From Cedecea neteri (lineage in GTDB: Bacteria; Pseudomonadota; Gammaproteobacteria; Enterobacterales; Enterobacteriaceae): a stretch of 64,000 bases of DNA. The position numbers and the translations under genes are program-made. Below are positions 8,698-17,137 of this stretch, in pieces (positions within the stretch are counted from its first letter, which is position 1; every line of letters begins with the position of its first letter). Location of the stretch: NCBI RefSeq assembly GCF_000758305.1, contig NZ_CP009458.1, forward strand, positions 3,224,001 to 3,288,000, written 5' to 3'. The notes beneath the pieces were generated by a model, which saw only the letters and a program-made list of their open reading frames with translations, searched no databases and was not told the DNA's origin.

Positions 8698-9200
8698 TAT
8701 CCTGGTCCTTAACTGCTGAAAATTTTCACAACGTAACAGCATGATATGCTGCTGGTTAGCGCGTACATGCGGTGTTATGGCGTTGGGCCATTATTATTTG
8801 GCTGATACTACCTGCTAATGGCGCTGGTCAGAAGAATATAAAAATATGACTTATAGCCATAAGAAATATAAATAAGTGATGGCAGTTTTTTGCTCGAAAT
8901 TAATACTCTTTAGCAAAAATATGGCATTGCTTATGTTTAAATTGGTTAATTAAGTACGTTGAAATAACCATCAGCATCGAAGTGGATGATAAATAATTGA
9001 CGGGTTATTGAGGGTCTTTATTAATGCCCATGCTCTGGTTGATAATTGTGCACCTTGGTTTTTTTAGTTTTAAATCTGAGCTTCTGGGGCTGTTCTGGCT
9101 CTTATTTTTCTTCCCAAATTTAACAAATCTGCGCCATGCCCCGGAAATTTTATTCTCATCACGGTATCTTTCCCGCCTCGAGAGCGGAGATTGTCTGAAG
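8698..9200. other. Divergent non-coding region between metN-like and btsS genes
   Basis: About 500 AT-rich bases that must hold the promoters of both divergent operons. A short perfect dyad CAGCAT-GAT-ATGCTG lies at 8737-8751, 40 bases upstream of the metN-like start, and could be an operator. The frame of btsS is open leftward to 9024 on the + strand, but that extension does not resemble known BtsS and is taken as non-coding. I see no further gene. Confidence 0.55.
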
Positions 9201-10889
9201 ATGTACGAATTCAATTTAGTCTTGCTGCTACTGCAGCAGATGTGCGTGTTCCTGGTCATAGCCTGGTTAATGAGTAAAACTCGACTGTTTATCCCCCTGA
9301 TGCAGGTGACCGTGCGCTTACCCCACAAGCTGCTGTGCTACATCACCTTCTCGGTTTTCTGCATTATGGGTACCTATTTTGGCTTGCATATCGAAGGGTC
9401 CATTGCCAATACGCGTGCCATCGGTGCCGTGATGGGCGGCCTGTTAGGTGGGCCAGTGGTGGGCGGGCTGGTTGGGCTGACTGGTGGGCTGCATCGCTAC
9501 TCTCTCGGCGGGATGACGGCGCTGAGTTGTATGATTTCCACCATTGCGGAAGGGCTGATTGGCGGCTTAATCCACAGCGTTTTAATCCGGCGAGGCAGAA
9601 CGGACAAATTGTTCAGCCCGCTGGTCGCCGGAGCGACGAGTTTTGTCGCCGAACTGGTGCAGATGATCATTATCTTGCTTATCGCCAGGCCTTTTGAGGA
9701 CGCGCTCCACCTGGTGGAGAGCATCGCTGCGCCGATGATGGTCACCAACACATTAGGGGCCGCCATGTTTATGCGTATTCTGCTGGATAAACGCGCGATG
9801 TTTGAGAAATATACTTCCGCGTTCTCTGCCACCGCGCTGAAGGTCGCGGCCTCGACCGAAGGGATTCTCCGGCAAGGATTTAACGAACAAAACAGTCTGA
9901 AAGTGGCGAAGGTACTGCACCAGGAACTGGATATCAGCGCCGTGGCGATCACCGACCGGGAAAGGCTGCTGGCGTTTATCGGCACCGGGGCCGACCATCA
10001 CCTGGCGGGCAAGCCTATTTCGTCCGGTTACACCTGGCAGGCCATCGAAAATAACGAAGTGGTTTACGCTGACGGCAATGAGGTGCCTTATCGCTGCTCG
10101 CTCCATCCGAACTGCAAGCTGGGGTCGACGCTGGTTATCCCGCTGCGGGGTGAAAATCAGCGGGTGATCGGCACCATAAAACTCTATGAGGCGCGCAACC
10201 GGCTGTTTAGCTCGATCAACCGCACGCTCGGCGAAGGGATTGCGCAACTGCTGTCGGCGCAAATCCTGGCCGGGAAATTTGAGCAACAAAAAGCGCTGCT
10301 GGCCCAGTCCGAGATCAAGCTGCTGCATGCGCAGGTAAACCCGCACTTCTTATTTAACGCGCTGAACACGCTTAAGGCGGTTATCCGCCACGATGGCGAC
10401 AAAGCCGGGCAACTGGTGCAGTATCTCTCGACGTTTTTCCGCAAAAATCTCAAGCGCCCCTCTGAAATCGTCACGCTTTCCGATGAAATTGAGCATGTGA
10501 ATGCCTATCTGCAAATTGAGCTGGCGCGTTTCCAGACGCAGTTGGCGGTGGAGTGGCAGGTGCCAGACGAGTTGGCAAATCAGCGTTTACCGGCCTTCAC
10601 GCTACAGCCGATTGTGGAAAACGCCATTAAACACGGCACCTCCCAGCAATTAGGCCACGGAATGATTACTATTCGTGCCCGTACCGAGGGACAAGACGTG
10701 CTGGTGGATGTTGAGGATAACGCCGGGTTGTACCGGCCAAAAGAGAACGGTAACGGACTGGGAATGAATCTGGTAGACAAGCGGCTGCGGGCGAAGTTTG
10801 GCGAGGATTATGGCCTGGATGTGAGCTGTGAACCCGATCGTTTTACCTGTATCACCGTGCGTCTGCCCGCCGAGGAGTTGGTATGTTGA
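9201..10889 (+). CDS. btsS: BtsS, high-affinity pyruvate-sensing histidine kinase (LytS family)
   Basis: 562 residues from ATG 9201, where the protein starts MYEFNLVLLLLQQMCVFLVI, nearly the same as E. coli BtsS (YehU). Order of domains: a multi-span 5TM-LytS membrane sensor (to about 200), a GAF-like domain, then the kinase core with the phospho-acceptor His382 in QVNPHFLFNALN and an ATPase region with PIVENAIKHG and GLGMNLV. In E. coli it senses extracellular pyruvate and phosphorylates BtsR. It overlaps btsR by seven bases. Here the pair lies next to the btsT operon it controls in E. coli. Confidence 0.96.
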   Translation: MYEFNLVLLLLQQMCVFLVIAWLMSKTRLFIPLMQVTVRLPHKLLCYITFSVFCIMGTYFGLHIEGSIANTRAIGAVMGGLLGGPVVGGLVGLTGGLHRYSLGGMTALSCMISTIAEGLIGGLIHSVLIRRGRTDKLFSPLVAGATSFVAELVQMIIILLIARPFEDALHLVESIAAPMMVTNTLGAAMFMRILLDKRAMFEKYTSAFSATALKVAASTEGILRQGFNEQNSLKVAKVLHQELDISAVAITDRERLLAFIGTGADHHLAGKPISSGYTWQAIENNEVVYADGNEVPYRCSLHPNCKLGSTLVIPLRGENQRVIGTIKLYEARNRLFSSINRTLGEGIAQLLSAQILAGKFEQQKALLAQSEIKLLHAQVNPHFLFNALNTLKAVIRHDGDKAGQLVQYLSTFFRKNLKRPSEIVTLSDEIEHVNAYLQIELARFQTQLAVEWQVPDELANQRLPAFTLQPIVENAIKHGTSQQLGHGMITIRARTEGQDVLVDVEDNAGLYRPKENGNGLGMNLVDKRLRAKFGEDYGLDVSCEPDRFTCITVRLPAEELVC

Positions 10890-11602
10890 GAGTATTGATT
10901 GTGGATGATGAACCGCTGGCGCGTGAGAACCTGCGCGTCCTGCTTGAGAACGATAGTGAGATTGAGATAGTCGGGGAATGCGCTAATGCGATAGAGGCGA
11001 TTAGCGCGGTGAACAAGCTGCGCCCGGACGTGCTGTTTCTCGATATCCAGATGCCGCGCATCAGCGGGCTGGAAATGGTAGGTATGCTCGACGAACGCCA
11101 CCGCCCGCGCATTGTGTTTCTCACCGCTTTTGATGAATACGCGGTGCAGGCTTTTGAGGAATGTGCTTTTGACTACCTGCTAAAACCTATCGAGGCGCAG
11201 CGGCTACAAAAAACGCTGGCTCGCCTGCATCAGGAGGCCGAAGCACAGGATGTTTCCCGCCTGCCGGAAAGCCAACAGCCGCTGAAATTTATCCCGTGCA
11301 GCGGCCACAGCCGCATCTGGCTGTTGCAGATGGAAGAAGTGGCCTATGTCAGTAGCCGGCTGAGCGGGGTGTATGTCACCAGCCGCGATGGCAAAGAAGG
11401 TTTTACCGAATTAACGCTGCGTACGTTGGAAAGCCGCACGCCGCTGCTGCGCTGCCACCGACAATATCTGGTGAACATGAATTATTTGCAGGAGATCCGC
11501 CTGGAGGATAACAGCCAGGCGGAACTGCTGCTGCGGGATGGCCGCACCGTGCCGGTGAGCCGCCGCTATTTGAAGTCGCTGAAAGAGGCGGTGGGGCTTT
11601 AA
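10883..11602 (+). CDS. btsR: BtsR, LytTR-type response regulator
   Basis: 239 residues. The receiver domain has the acidic pair VDDE (residues 8-9), phospho-acceptor Asp54 in LFLDIQMP and FDYLLKP with the conserved Lys. A LytTR DNA-binding domain follows from about residue 137 and ends in RTVPVSRRYLKSL. It is translationally coupled to btsS. In E. coli BtsR activates btsT through a direct repeat of ACC(G/A)CT(C/T)A; a matching repeat is present upstream of btsT in this window (15160-15187). Confidence 0.96.
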   Translation: MLRVLIVDDEPLARENLRVLLENDSEIEIVGECANAIEAISAVNKLRPDVLFLDIQMPRISGLEMVGMLDERHRPRIVFLTAFDEYAVQAFEECAFDYLLKPIEAQRLQKTLARLHQEAEAQDVSRLPESQQPLKFIPCSGHSRIWLLQMEEVAYVSSRLSGVYVTSRDGKEGFTELTLRTLESRTPLLRCHRQYLVNMNYLQEIRLEDNSQAELLLRDGRTVPVSRRYLKSLKEAVGL

Positions 11603-11612
11603 GGTTAGTCCT

Positions 11613-12578
11613 CTACGCGGCAGGCTTTAATCCGGCAAAAGCGTCGCGGATTTCAGCCTCCGGCAGAGAAATGCCAATAAAGACCAGCGTACTTTCCGGC
11701 GTCTCATCCGGCTGCCACTCTCGGTCCCAGTCGGCGCTGTAAAGGCGCTGCACGCCCTGGAACAGCAGGCGACAGGGCTGGTCTTCAATCCACAGCATCC
11801 CTTTGTAGCGAAGCAGGTTGTTGGCAAAGCCGGAAAGCAGGTTCTCCATCACGGCAGACACGGCGGACAGCGCAACCGGGTAGTCCAGCGTTACCACAAT
11901 GGATGAAACCTCATTTTGCTGCGGAGCAATGCGGTGGAAGCGAGGCTTAGTCGCCACAACGTTTTCTTCCAGCATAAAGCCGCGGGTGTTAAACAGCAGC
12001 GCAAGGTCGATATTGCCGTGCAGAATAGGGTAAACCGGCGCGCGTGCGTTAATGCGCTGCAGGCGTTCGATCAATGCAGCAGATTCACCGGCCACATCGG
12101 TTTTGGTCAGTAAAATGCGGTCGGCGTAGCCGATTTGCGACTGGGCGAGCGGGAACTGATCCAGCTGGGAGTCGGCATGTACCGCGTCAACCAGGGTGAT
12201 TACGCCATCGAGCAGGTAACGTTCGCAGATGATTTCATGGGCGAAAAAGGCCTGCAGGATAGGGCCAGGGTCAGCCATTCCCGTGCATTCGACGATGAGC
12301 CTGTCGAAGTGAATTTCACCTTTGTCCCGGCTCTCTAGCAGATCCAGAAGCGCATCTTCCAGCTCGCTCGACCGCGTGCAGCAGATGCAGCCGTTGCTCA
12401 GGGTGGTGATGCGGGTGGCGCGGTCACCAATCAGCTGACTGTCGATAGGCGTTTCGCCAAACTCATTTTCAATAACGGCAATCTTCTCGTCCTGTTGGGT
12501 ATGCAGGATATGACGCAACAGGGTGGTTTTCCCTGCGCCCAAAAAGCCAGTTAATACGGTTACTGCAATCGGTGTCAT
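11613..12578 (-). CDS. yjiA: YjiA, COG0523 (G3E) metal-binding GTPase
   Basis: A 321-residue GTPase. Walker A GFLGAGKTT is at residues 11-19, the metal-binding CxCC (SNGCICC) at 64-67, and a TKTD guanine-specificity motif follows. The C-terminal CobW-like domain is present. COG0523 proteins act as metal chaperones or insertases; for YjiA the target is not known. It is the last gene of btsT-yjiX-yjiA, the same order as in E. coli, and it converges on btsR with a 10-base gap and no visible terminator. Confidence 0.94.
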   Translation of the reverse strand: MTPIAVTVLTGFLGAGKTTLLRHILHTQQDEKIAVIENEFGETPIDSQLIGDRATRITTLSNGCICCTRSSELEDALLDLLESRDKGEIHFDRLIVECTGMADPGPILQAFFAHEIICERYLLDGVITLVDAVHADSQLDQFPLAQSQIGYADRILLTKTDVAGESAALIERLQRINARAPVYPILHGNIDLALLFNTRGFMLEENVVATKPRFHRIAPQQNEVSSIVVTLDYPVALSAVSAVMENLLSGFANNLLRYKGMLWIEDQPCRLLFQGVQRLYSADWDREWQPDETPESTLVFIGISLPEAEIRDAFAGLKPAA

Positions 12579-12591
12579 CGCGTCCTTCCTG

Positions 12592-12795
12592 TTAACAGCA
12601 GCGCATGCCGCCTTTACCGTCTCCGCCGTAGCGCGCCTGCTGGCGTTCGCGGAAGAATTCTTTGTAGGTCATGGGCGGCTGATCCGGGTGGTTCGTCTGC
12701 ATATGCAGCACATAGGTATCGTAGTCCGGAATGCCAACGAGCATTCTTGCCGCCTGGCCGAGGTACTTTTTTGCAGCCCCTAAGTTATCAAACAT
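12592..12795 (-). CDS. yjiX: YjiX, YbdD/YjiX family small protein
   Basis: 67 residues, beginning MFDNLGAAKKYLGQAARMLV and ending in a Cys pair (GGMRCC). PDYDTYVLHMQTNHPDQPPM is the family core. YbdD/YjiX proteins are always encoded next to CstA/BtsT-type pyruvate or peptide transporters and are thought to act with them, though the mechanism is not settled. It lies between btsT and yjiA in the conserved order. Confidence 0.93.
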   Translation of the reverse strand: MFDNLGAAKKYLGQAARMLVGIPDYDTYVLHMQTNHPDQPPMTYKEFFRERQQARYGGDGKGGMRCC

Positions 12796-12817
12796 TAGTC
12801 GCTCCTTTAGTGATTTA

Positions 12818-12837
12818 AGCCCCGCTAATGCGGGGCT
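12818..12837 (-). other. Intercistronic hairpin between btsT and yjiX
   Basis: Perfect 8-bp stem AGCCCCGC/GCGGGGCT with a TAAT loop in the 56-base gap between btsT and yjiX. On the transcribed strand it is not followed by a T-run, so it is more likely an mRNA-stabilising or partial-attenuation hairpin that separates btsT expression from yjiXA than a full terminator. Confidence 0.6.
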
Positions 12838-12851
12838 GTCGTATGAAGCGA

Positions 12852-15005
12852 TCAGTGGCCGGAAGAAATCTTAATGCCTTCCTTCGGTACCGGCTGATAA
12901 GGCGTTTCTTTGTCCGTTGGCTGGTCGGATTTACGCGCCTCTTTCCAGGCCTTAATGCCGTAGAAAATGATGCTGTAAACCACCACCAGGAACAGAATAC
13001 TCAGGCCCGCGTTGGTGTAGTTATTGACGACGATGTGGTTCATGTTGGCGATTTCTTGCGCCGTCAGATCCGCACCACCGGCGGCGATTCGCGCCTTATA
13101 CTGGTTGGCCATGAAGAAGAAGCCTTCCATCTGTGGGTTGCTGCTGAACAGCTTCAGGCCCAGCGCCCAGGTGGTGCAGATAAGCAGCCAGACCGCAGGT
13201 ACCACGGTGACCCAAATGTACTGGGTACGCTTCATCTTCACCAGGACCACGGTGGCCAGCACTAATGCCACGGCCGCCAGCATCTGGTTGGAGATGCCAA
13301 ACAGCGGCCACAGGCTCTTCACGCCGCCAAGCGGATCGACCACGCCCTGATATAGCAGGTAGCCCCAAAGCCCAACGCAGCCTGCGGTACCGATGATACC
13401 GGCTACCAGCGAGTCGGTTTTCTTCAGGAACGGGATAAAGTTACCCAGCAGATCCTGCAGCATAAAGCGGCCTGAACGGGTCCCGGCATCCAGCGCGGTA
13501 AGAATAAACAGCGCTTCAAACAGGATCCCGAAGTGGTACCAGAACCCCATGTCGGCGACAGGCACAATTTTGTGGAACACATGCGCAATCCCGACGGCAA
13601 GCGTAGGTGCGCCACCTGCGCGGTTAAGCACGGAAGGTTCACCGATGTCTTTCGCCGTTTGCAGGATTTGTTCCGGAGAAATCACGAAGCCCCAGGAACT
13701 GACGGTGGCGGCCGCGTGCGCGGTCACTTCTTTCAACTGCGCCATAATCATCGGGGCGTTTTCCCCGCCCAGCTCGTGCAGGTTTGGCATGGTAAAGCCC
13801 AGACCCGCCGGTGGCGTATTCATGGCAAAGTACAGACCCGGCTCAATGATGGACGCCGCCACCAGGGCCATAACGGCCACAAATGACTCCATCAGCATGG
13901 CGCCGTAGCCGATAAAGCGAGCATCGGTTTCACAGGCCAGCAGTTTTGGCGTGGTGCCGGACGCGATAAGCGCGTGGAAACCGGATACGGCGCCGCAGGC
14001 GATGGTGATAAACAGGAACGGGAACAATGCGCCTTTCCACAGCGGGCCGGTACCATCCACGTACTGAGTAATGGCCGGCATTTTCAGCTCTGGGTTGAGG
14101 ATAACGATGCCAATCGCCAGACCGACGATAACGCCGATTTTCAGGAAGGTTGCCAGGTAATCACGTGGCGCGAGGATCAGCCAGACCGGCAGCAGGGCAG
14201 AAACAAAGGCATAGCCGATAAGCGTAAAGGTAATGGTGGTGTCTTTAAAGGTCAGCGCCGGGCCCCAGTACGGGTCGTGGGCAATCACGCCGCCAAAGTA
14301 AATCGAAGCGACCAGCAGCACAATCCCGATCACGGACACTTCACCAACCCGACCCGGGCGAATAAAGCGCATATAAATGCCCATAAACAGGGCAATCGGC
14401 ACCGTCGAGCAAACGGTAAAGACGCCCCACGGGCTTTCGGCCAGCGCTTTCACCACGATAAGCGCCAGCACGGCCAGGATAATAATCATGATCAGGAAGC
14501 AGCCGAACAGGGCAATAGTGCCCGGCACCGGCCCCATCTCTTCTTTGATCATCTCGCCAAGGGAAGCTCCGTTTCGGCGCGAGGAGATAAACAGCACCAT
14601 AAAGTCCTGCACCGCCCCGGCCAGCACAACGCCCGCCAGCAGCCAGAGTACGCCGGGCAAATAGCCCATCTGTGCCGCCAGAACCGGGCCGACCAGCGGC
14701 CCCGCACCGGCTATCGCCGCGAAGTGGTGGCCAAACAGAACGTTACGGTTGGTTGGGACATAGTTCAGGCCGTCGTTATTGATGACGGCCGGTGTGGCAC
14801 GCGTAGGATCCAGCTTCATCACCTTCTGGGCGATGTAGAGGCTGTAGTAGCGGTAAGCCACCAGATAGACCGACACCGAGGCGACGACGATCCACAGGGC
14901 GCTGATGTGTTCCCCCCGTCGCAGGGCGACGACGGCCAGACAGCAGGCCCCGATGATACCCAGAATCACCCAGGGTATATGTTTGAGAAATTTATTTTTA
15001 TTCAT
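12852..15005 (-). CDS. btsT: BtsT, pyruvate/H+ symporter (CstA family)
   Basis: 717 residues with about 16-18 membrane segments. CstA-family hallmarks are FGHHFAAIAGAGPLVGPVLAA (in pieces, about 90-110) and the later ISSRRNGASLGE. The start MNKNKFLKHIPWVILGIIGA agrees with E. coli BtsT (YjiY), the high-affinity pyruvate transporter induced by BtsSR. It is placed next to btsSR here, which supports BtsT rather than the paralogue CstA. It is the first gene of btsT-yjiX-yjiA, and its leader region carries BtsR- and CRP-like sites. Confidence 0.95.
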   Translation of the reverse strand: MNKNKFLKHIPWVILGIIGACCLAVVALRRGEHISALWIVVASVSVYLVAYRYYSLYIAQKVMKLDPTRATPAVINNDGLNYVPTNRNVLFGHHFAAIAGAGPLVGPVLAAQMGYLPGVLWLLAGVVLAGAVQDFMVLFISSRRNGASLGEMIKEEMGPVPGTIALFGCFLIMIIILAVLALIVVKALAESPWGVFTVCSTVPIALFMGIYMRFIRPGRVGEVSVIGIVLLVASIYFGGVIAHDPYWGPALTFKDTTITFTLIGYAFVSALLPVWLILAPRDYLATFLKIGVIVGLAIGIVILNPELKMPAITQYVDGTGPLWKGALFPFLFITIACGAVSGFHALIASGTTPKLLACETDARFIGYGAMLMESFVAVMALVAASIIEPGLYFAMNTPPAGLGFTMPNLHELGGENAPMIMAQLKEVTAHAAATVSSWGFVISPEQILQTAKDIGEPSVLNRAGGAPTLAVGIAHVFHKIVPVADMGFWYHFGILFEALFILTALDAGTRSGRFMLQDLLGNFIPFLKKTDSLVAGIIGTAGCVGLWGYLLYQGVVDPLGGVKSLWPLFGISNQMLAAVALVLATVVLVKMKRTQYIWVTVVPAVWLLICTTWALGLKLFSSNPQMEGFFFMANQYKARIAAGGADLTAQEIANMNHIVVNNYTNAGLSILFLVVVYSIIFYGIKAWKEARKSDQPTDKETPYQPVPKEGIKISSGH

Positions 15006-15159
15006 AATTCATCCGTTTGTCAGCCCCGGCGTCATGCCTGATTACCGCCTTGCTGAACCTGGTTGGTGTAAAAGAAGGGCATAAAAATAGGCCAGCTATA
15101 GCGTGACGATTTTTACGGCAAGAGAGGGAAAAGAGTGGCCGAATGGTCGTATTCAGGGC

Positions 15160-15187
15160 TAAGCGGTTGTGGGACAGGCTAAGCGGT
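15160..15187 (-). promoter_or_regulatory. BtsR binding site, direct repeat upstream of btsT
   Basis: TAAGCGGT occurs twice, at 15160-15167 and 15180-15187, exactly 20 bases apart and both within a longer shared GGCTAAGCGGTT. Read on the btsT strand these are ACCGCTTA, matching the E. coli BtsR motif ACC(G/A)CT(C/T)A in direct repeat. By my count the spacer is 12 bases; the reported E. coli spacer is about 13. The repeat lies about 155-182 bases upstream of the btsT start codon. Confidence 0.82.
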
Positions 15188-15215
15188 TTTAGCTTGTCGC
15201 TAACTCACTGAAAAT

Positions 15216-15231
15216 TGTGATTTAGATCCCA
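15216..15231. promoter_or_regulatory. CRP-like site upstream of btsT
   Basis: TGTGATTTAGATCCCA matches the cAMP-CRP consensus TGTGA-N6-TCACA at 9 of 10 key bases, and 14 of 16 when the preferred TCTAGA centre is counted. It lies 29 bases further from btsT than the BtsR repeat. In E. coli btsT also depends on cAMP-CRP, so the arrangement makes sense. Prediction from sequence only. Confidence 0.6.
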
Positions 15232-15702
15232 TGATAAGCAGAGGTGATTTAATGATATAGCCGGTCTGGTTTCAATTAGGCTGAGAGTAAACTTCGTTAC
15301 GGGCATTGAAATAAATGACAGGGTAGCGTTTACAGGAACTATTGAGCGTAACGTTTTATTACGACTGAATTAAGATTTCATTTTATGCGCATTATCAATA
15401 CATGGGGTCATGTTAAGCGTTTGGTCTTTTGTTTGACCGTTTTATTGCAAAGACGAGGTGTGGTATTTCAGGATGGCGGGAGTAAGCGTGTTGTCTATAT
15501 TAAACTCATGTATGCCAGTGCTTTATTAATAAGGGGGTTTTATTATTAACCTTTTAAAACATAGACTTACATGATCCTTTATTGTTGTATGTTAATTGAT
15601 AATGTTTGTTATTTGTTTCTTAATTAAGGCGTTTTGCGTTGTGCAAATCGTGCTGGCAGGCATAATTCGCAGCGGTTGAAGTTTATTTATGGCGATACCT
15701 TT
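15232..15702. other. AT-rich upstream region of the fimbrial operon
   Basis: About 470 bases with no convincing gene. The stretch is clearly more AT-rich than its flanks (runs such as TTAATTGATAATGTTTG near 15590-15607), which is typical of H-NS-silenced fimbrial promoters. The fimbrial promoter should lie here. I could not single out a -35/-10 pair or an invertible repeat with confidence. Confidence 0.5.
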
Positions 15703-16488
15703 ATGTCTTTATCAGAAAAAAATACGGCTACAACAGAAAGAAGTGCGATATCCACACTCTTGCCTTTGACTGTGTTAATGGCTCTGGCTATGCCGGCAGT
15801 CGCTGGCCCGATGATCAATGTGGGGCCGTTAAATGAGTATGTTTATTCCGGTAAAAACACCCTGGCTAAACGTATTTACAACTCCGGGGATGCCACCGCA
15901 TTTGTTCGCGTTGAGGTTAGTGAAATTATTTATAACGAACATAATACGGCAAAGGAGACTCCGCTTGATAATGAGGCCATTATTAACGGGCAAGGCGCCG
16001 GGATTATCTCGTCACCGCCACGATTAATTATCCCTGCGGGCGGAATGCAAACCAATAGATTGGTCTATACCGGCTCTCGGGATAAAGAGTCTTATTATCG
16101 CGTGCGTTATATTCCCGTCGTGCCGAAGAACATGGATGAATTTACGCTCAGCAATGATGAAGTTAAAAAATACCAGGACGCCATTAACGCCAGCGTCAGC
16201 GTGCTCACCGGGTTTGGCACCATAGTGACCGTTCATCCCGATAATGTTCGCTTCGATACGCACATTACGGATAAAGGTAAAAAACTGCGGATCAGTAACA
16301 AGGGTAATGCCTCTGTAGTTATCAGCGATCTGAAATCCTGCGATGCACAACTTAAAGATTGTAGTCCACCCGTCAATATTCAATTAAGGCCCGGTCGGAG
16401 CCTGGAGCGGGGCATTGTGCCGCAAAAAATCTGGCACTACACGCTGAATGAAGGCAGTCAAAAAAAGGCGCTGAAATCAGGTTCGTAA
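15703..16488 (+). CDS. Alpha-fimbrial periplasmic chaperone (CS1/Tcf-type)
   Basis: 261 residues from ATG 15703; a signal sequence ends near AVA-34. The frame is open to 15634, but the internal ATG gives a proper signal peptide. The immunoglobulin-like pattern (VGPLNEYVYSGKN, later YYRVRYIPVVP and a C-terminal QKIWHYTLNEG strand) fits the alternate chaperone family of CS1, Cbl and Tcf pili, not FimC/PapD. It binds the pilin and tip adhesin in the periplasm. First gene of a chaperone-pilin-usher-adhesin operon, the typical CblBACD/TcfABCD order. Confidence 0.85.
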   Translation: MSLSEKNTATTERSAISTLLPLTVLMALAMPAVAGPMINVGPLNEYVYSGKNTLAKRIYNSGDATAFVRVEVSEIIYNEHNTAKETPLDNEAIINGQGAGIISSPPRLIIPAGGMQTNRLVYTGSRDKESYYRVRYIPVVPKNMDEFTLSNDEVKKYQDAINASVSVLTGFGTIVTVHPDNVRFDTHITDKGKKLRISNKGNASVVISDLKSCDAQLKDCSPPVNIQLRPGRSLERGIVPQKIWHYTLNEGSQKKALKSGS

Positions 16489-16531
16489 TTTGAAGTAACA
16501 CTGTTCTATTTATTATCAAAAGGAATGATAT

Positions 16532-17017
16532 ATGTACGCAAAAAAAATGACTTTACTGGGTGCCCTTCTGGCGACCGCATCGTCGGTTAACGCAGCCCCT
16601 CAGCAGGTTGATTTCAACGTAGAGGCGGTGATCCCGGCGACTGATTTCTTCGTCACGCCGGTTAACGGCTGGAATGCTCAGACGCAAAAAATGGCATGGA
16701 ATGCCGCGACCGGCTCTCTGGATGGATTTTCTCAGCAGCTGCAAATGAAAAATTCCGGCGGGAGTATCAAAGCCTATCTGTCCGGACAGCCGGTACTCAG
16801 CTCGGCCAGCGGCACGGATACCATCGATCTTCTTGTGAATATTGCTGGCCAGACTTTGCCGATTGACGCCGCGTCAGCGGTAACACTGTACAGCGCTTCC
16901 GAAGCCGCAGCAGAGAAAACGGCCACCCTGACGGTGAGCCAGAAATCTGGTACTAAACCTACGGCCGGGACTTATATCGGGGCTGTGACCATGATGTTTG
17001 ATACCGAAACGCCTTAA
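16532..17017 (+). CDS. Alpha-fimbrial major pilin (CS1-type subunit)
   Basis: 161 residues, signal peptide to about residue 21-22 (SSVNA). The mature part has no cysteine and starts QQVDFNVEAVIPATDF, as in CS1/CblA/TcfB major subunits, and ends GTYIGAVTMMFDT, the usual donor/terminal strand region. A good ribosome site (AAAGGAATG) precedes the ATG. It is 43 bases after the chaperone gene. The gap of 120 bases to the usher gene could allow differential expression, with pilin made in excess. Confidence 0.86.
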   Translation: MYAKKMTLLGALLATASSVNAAPQQVDFNVEAVIPATDFFVTPVNGWNAQTQKMAWNAATGSLDGFSQQLQMKNSGGSIKAYLSGQPVLSSASGTDTIDLLVNIAGQTLPIDAASAVTLYSASEAAAEKTATLTVSQKSGTKPTAGTYIGAVTMMFDTETP

Positions 17018-17137
17018 TTTTAGTGACGGCAGTATTGATGGTTTGCTCGGTGAATGATCAATCGTGAACTGAGGAGAAAAGAGAGAGGGATTTCTCTTTT
17101 CTTTCATCCGAAAAGATAATTTCAGGCGTTTAACATT

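Noticed and set aside
8698..8800. MetJ boxes upstream of the metN-like gene
   Set aside because: No tandem AGACGTCT-like octamers were found; only an unrelated CAGCAT/ATGCTG dyad is present.
9024..9200. 59-codon N-terminal extension of BtsS
   Set aside because: The known BtsS start MYEFNLVLLL lies at 9201 and the extension has no counterpart in the E. coli protein. The region is better read as promoter.
13974..15041. 355-codon + strand frame opposite btsT
   Set aside because: Extremely Gln/Asp/His/Arg-rich product with no domain, antisense to a clear membrane protein gene. It is a codon-bias shadow.
15232..15702. Invertible promoter switch for the fimbrial operon
   Set aside because: I found no pair of inverted repeats flanking a promoter-sized segment and no recombinase gene nearby.
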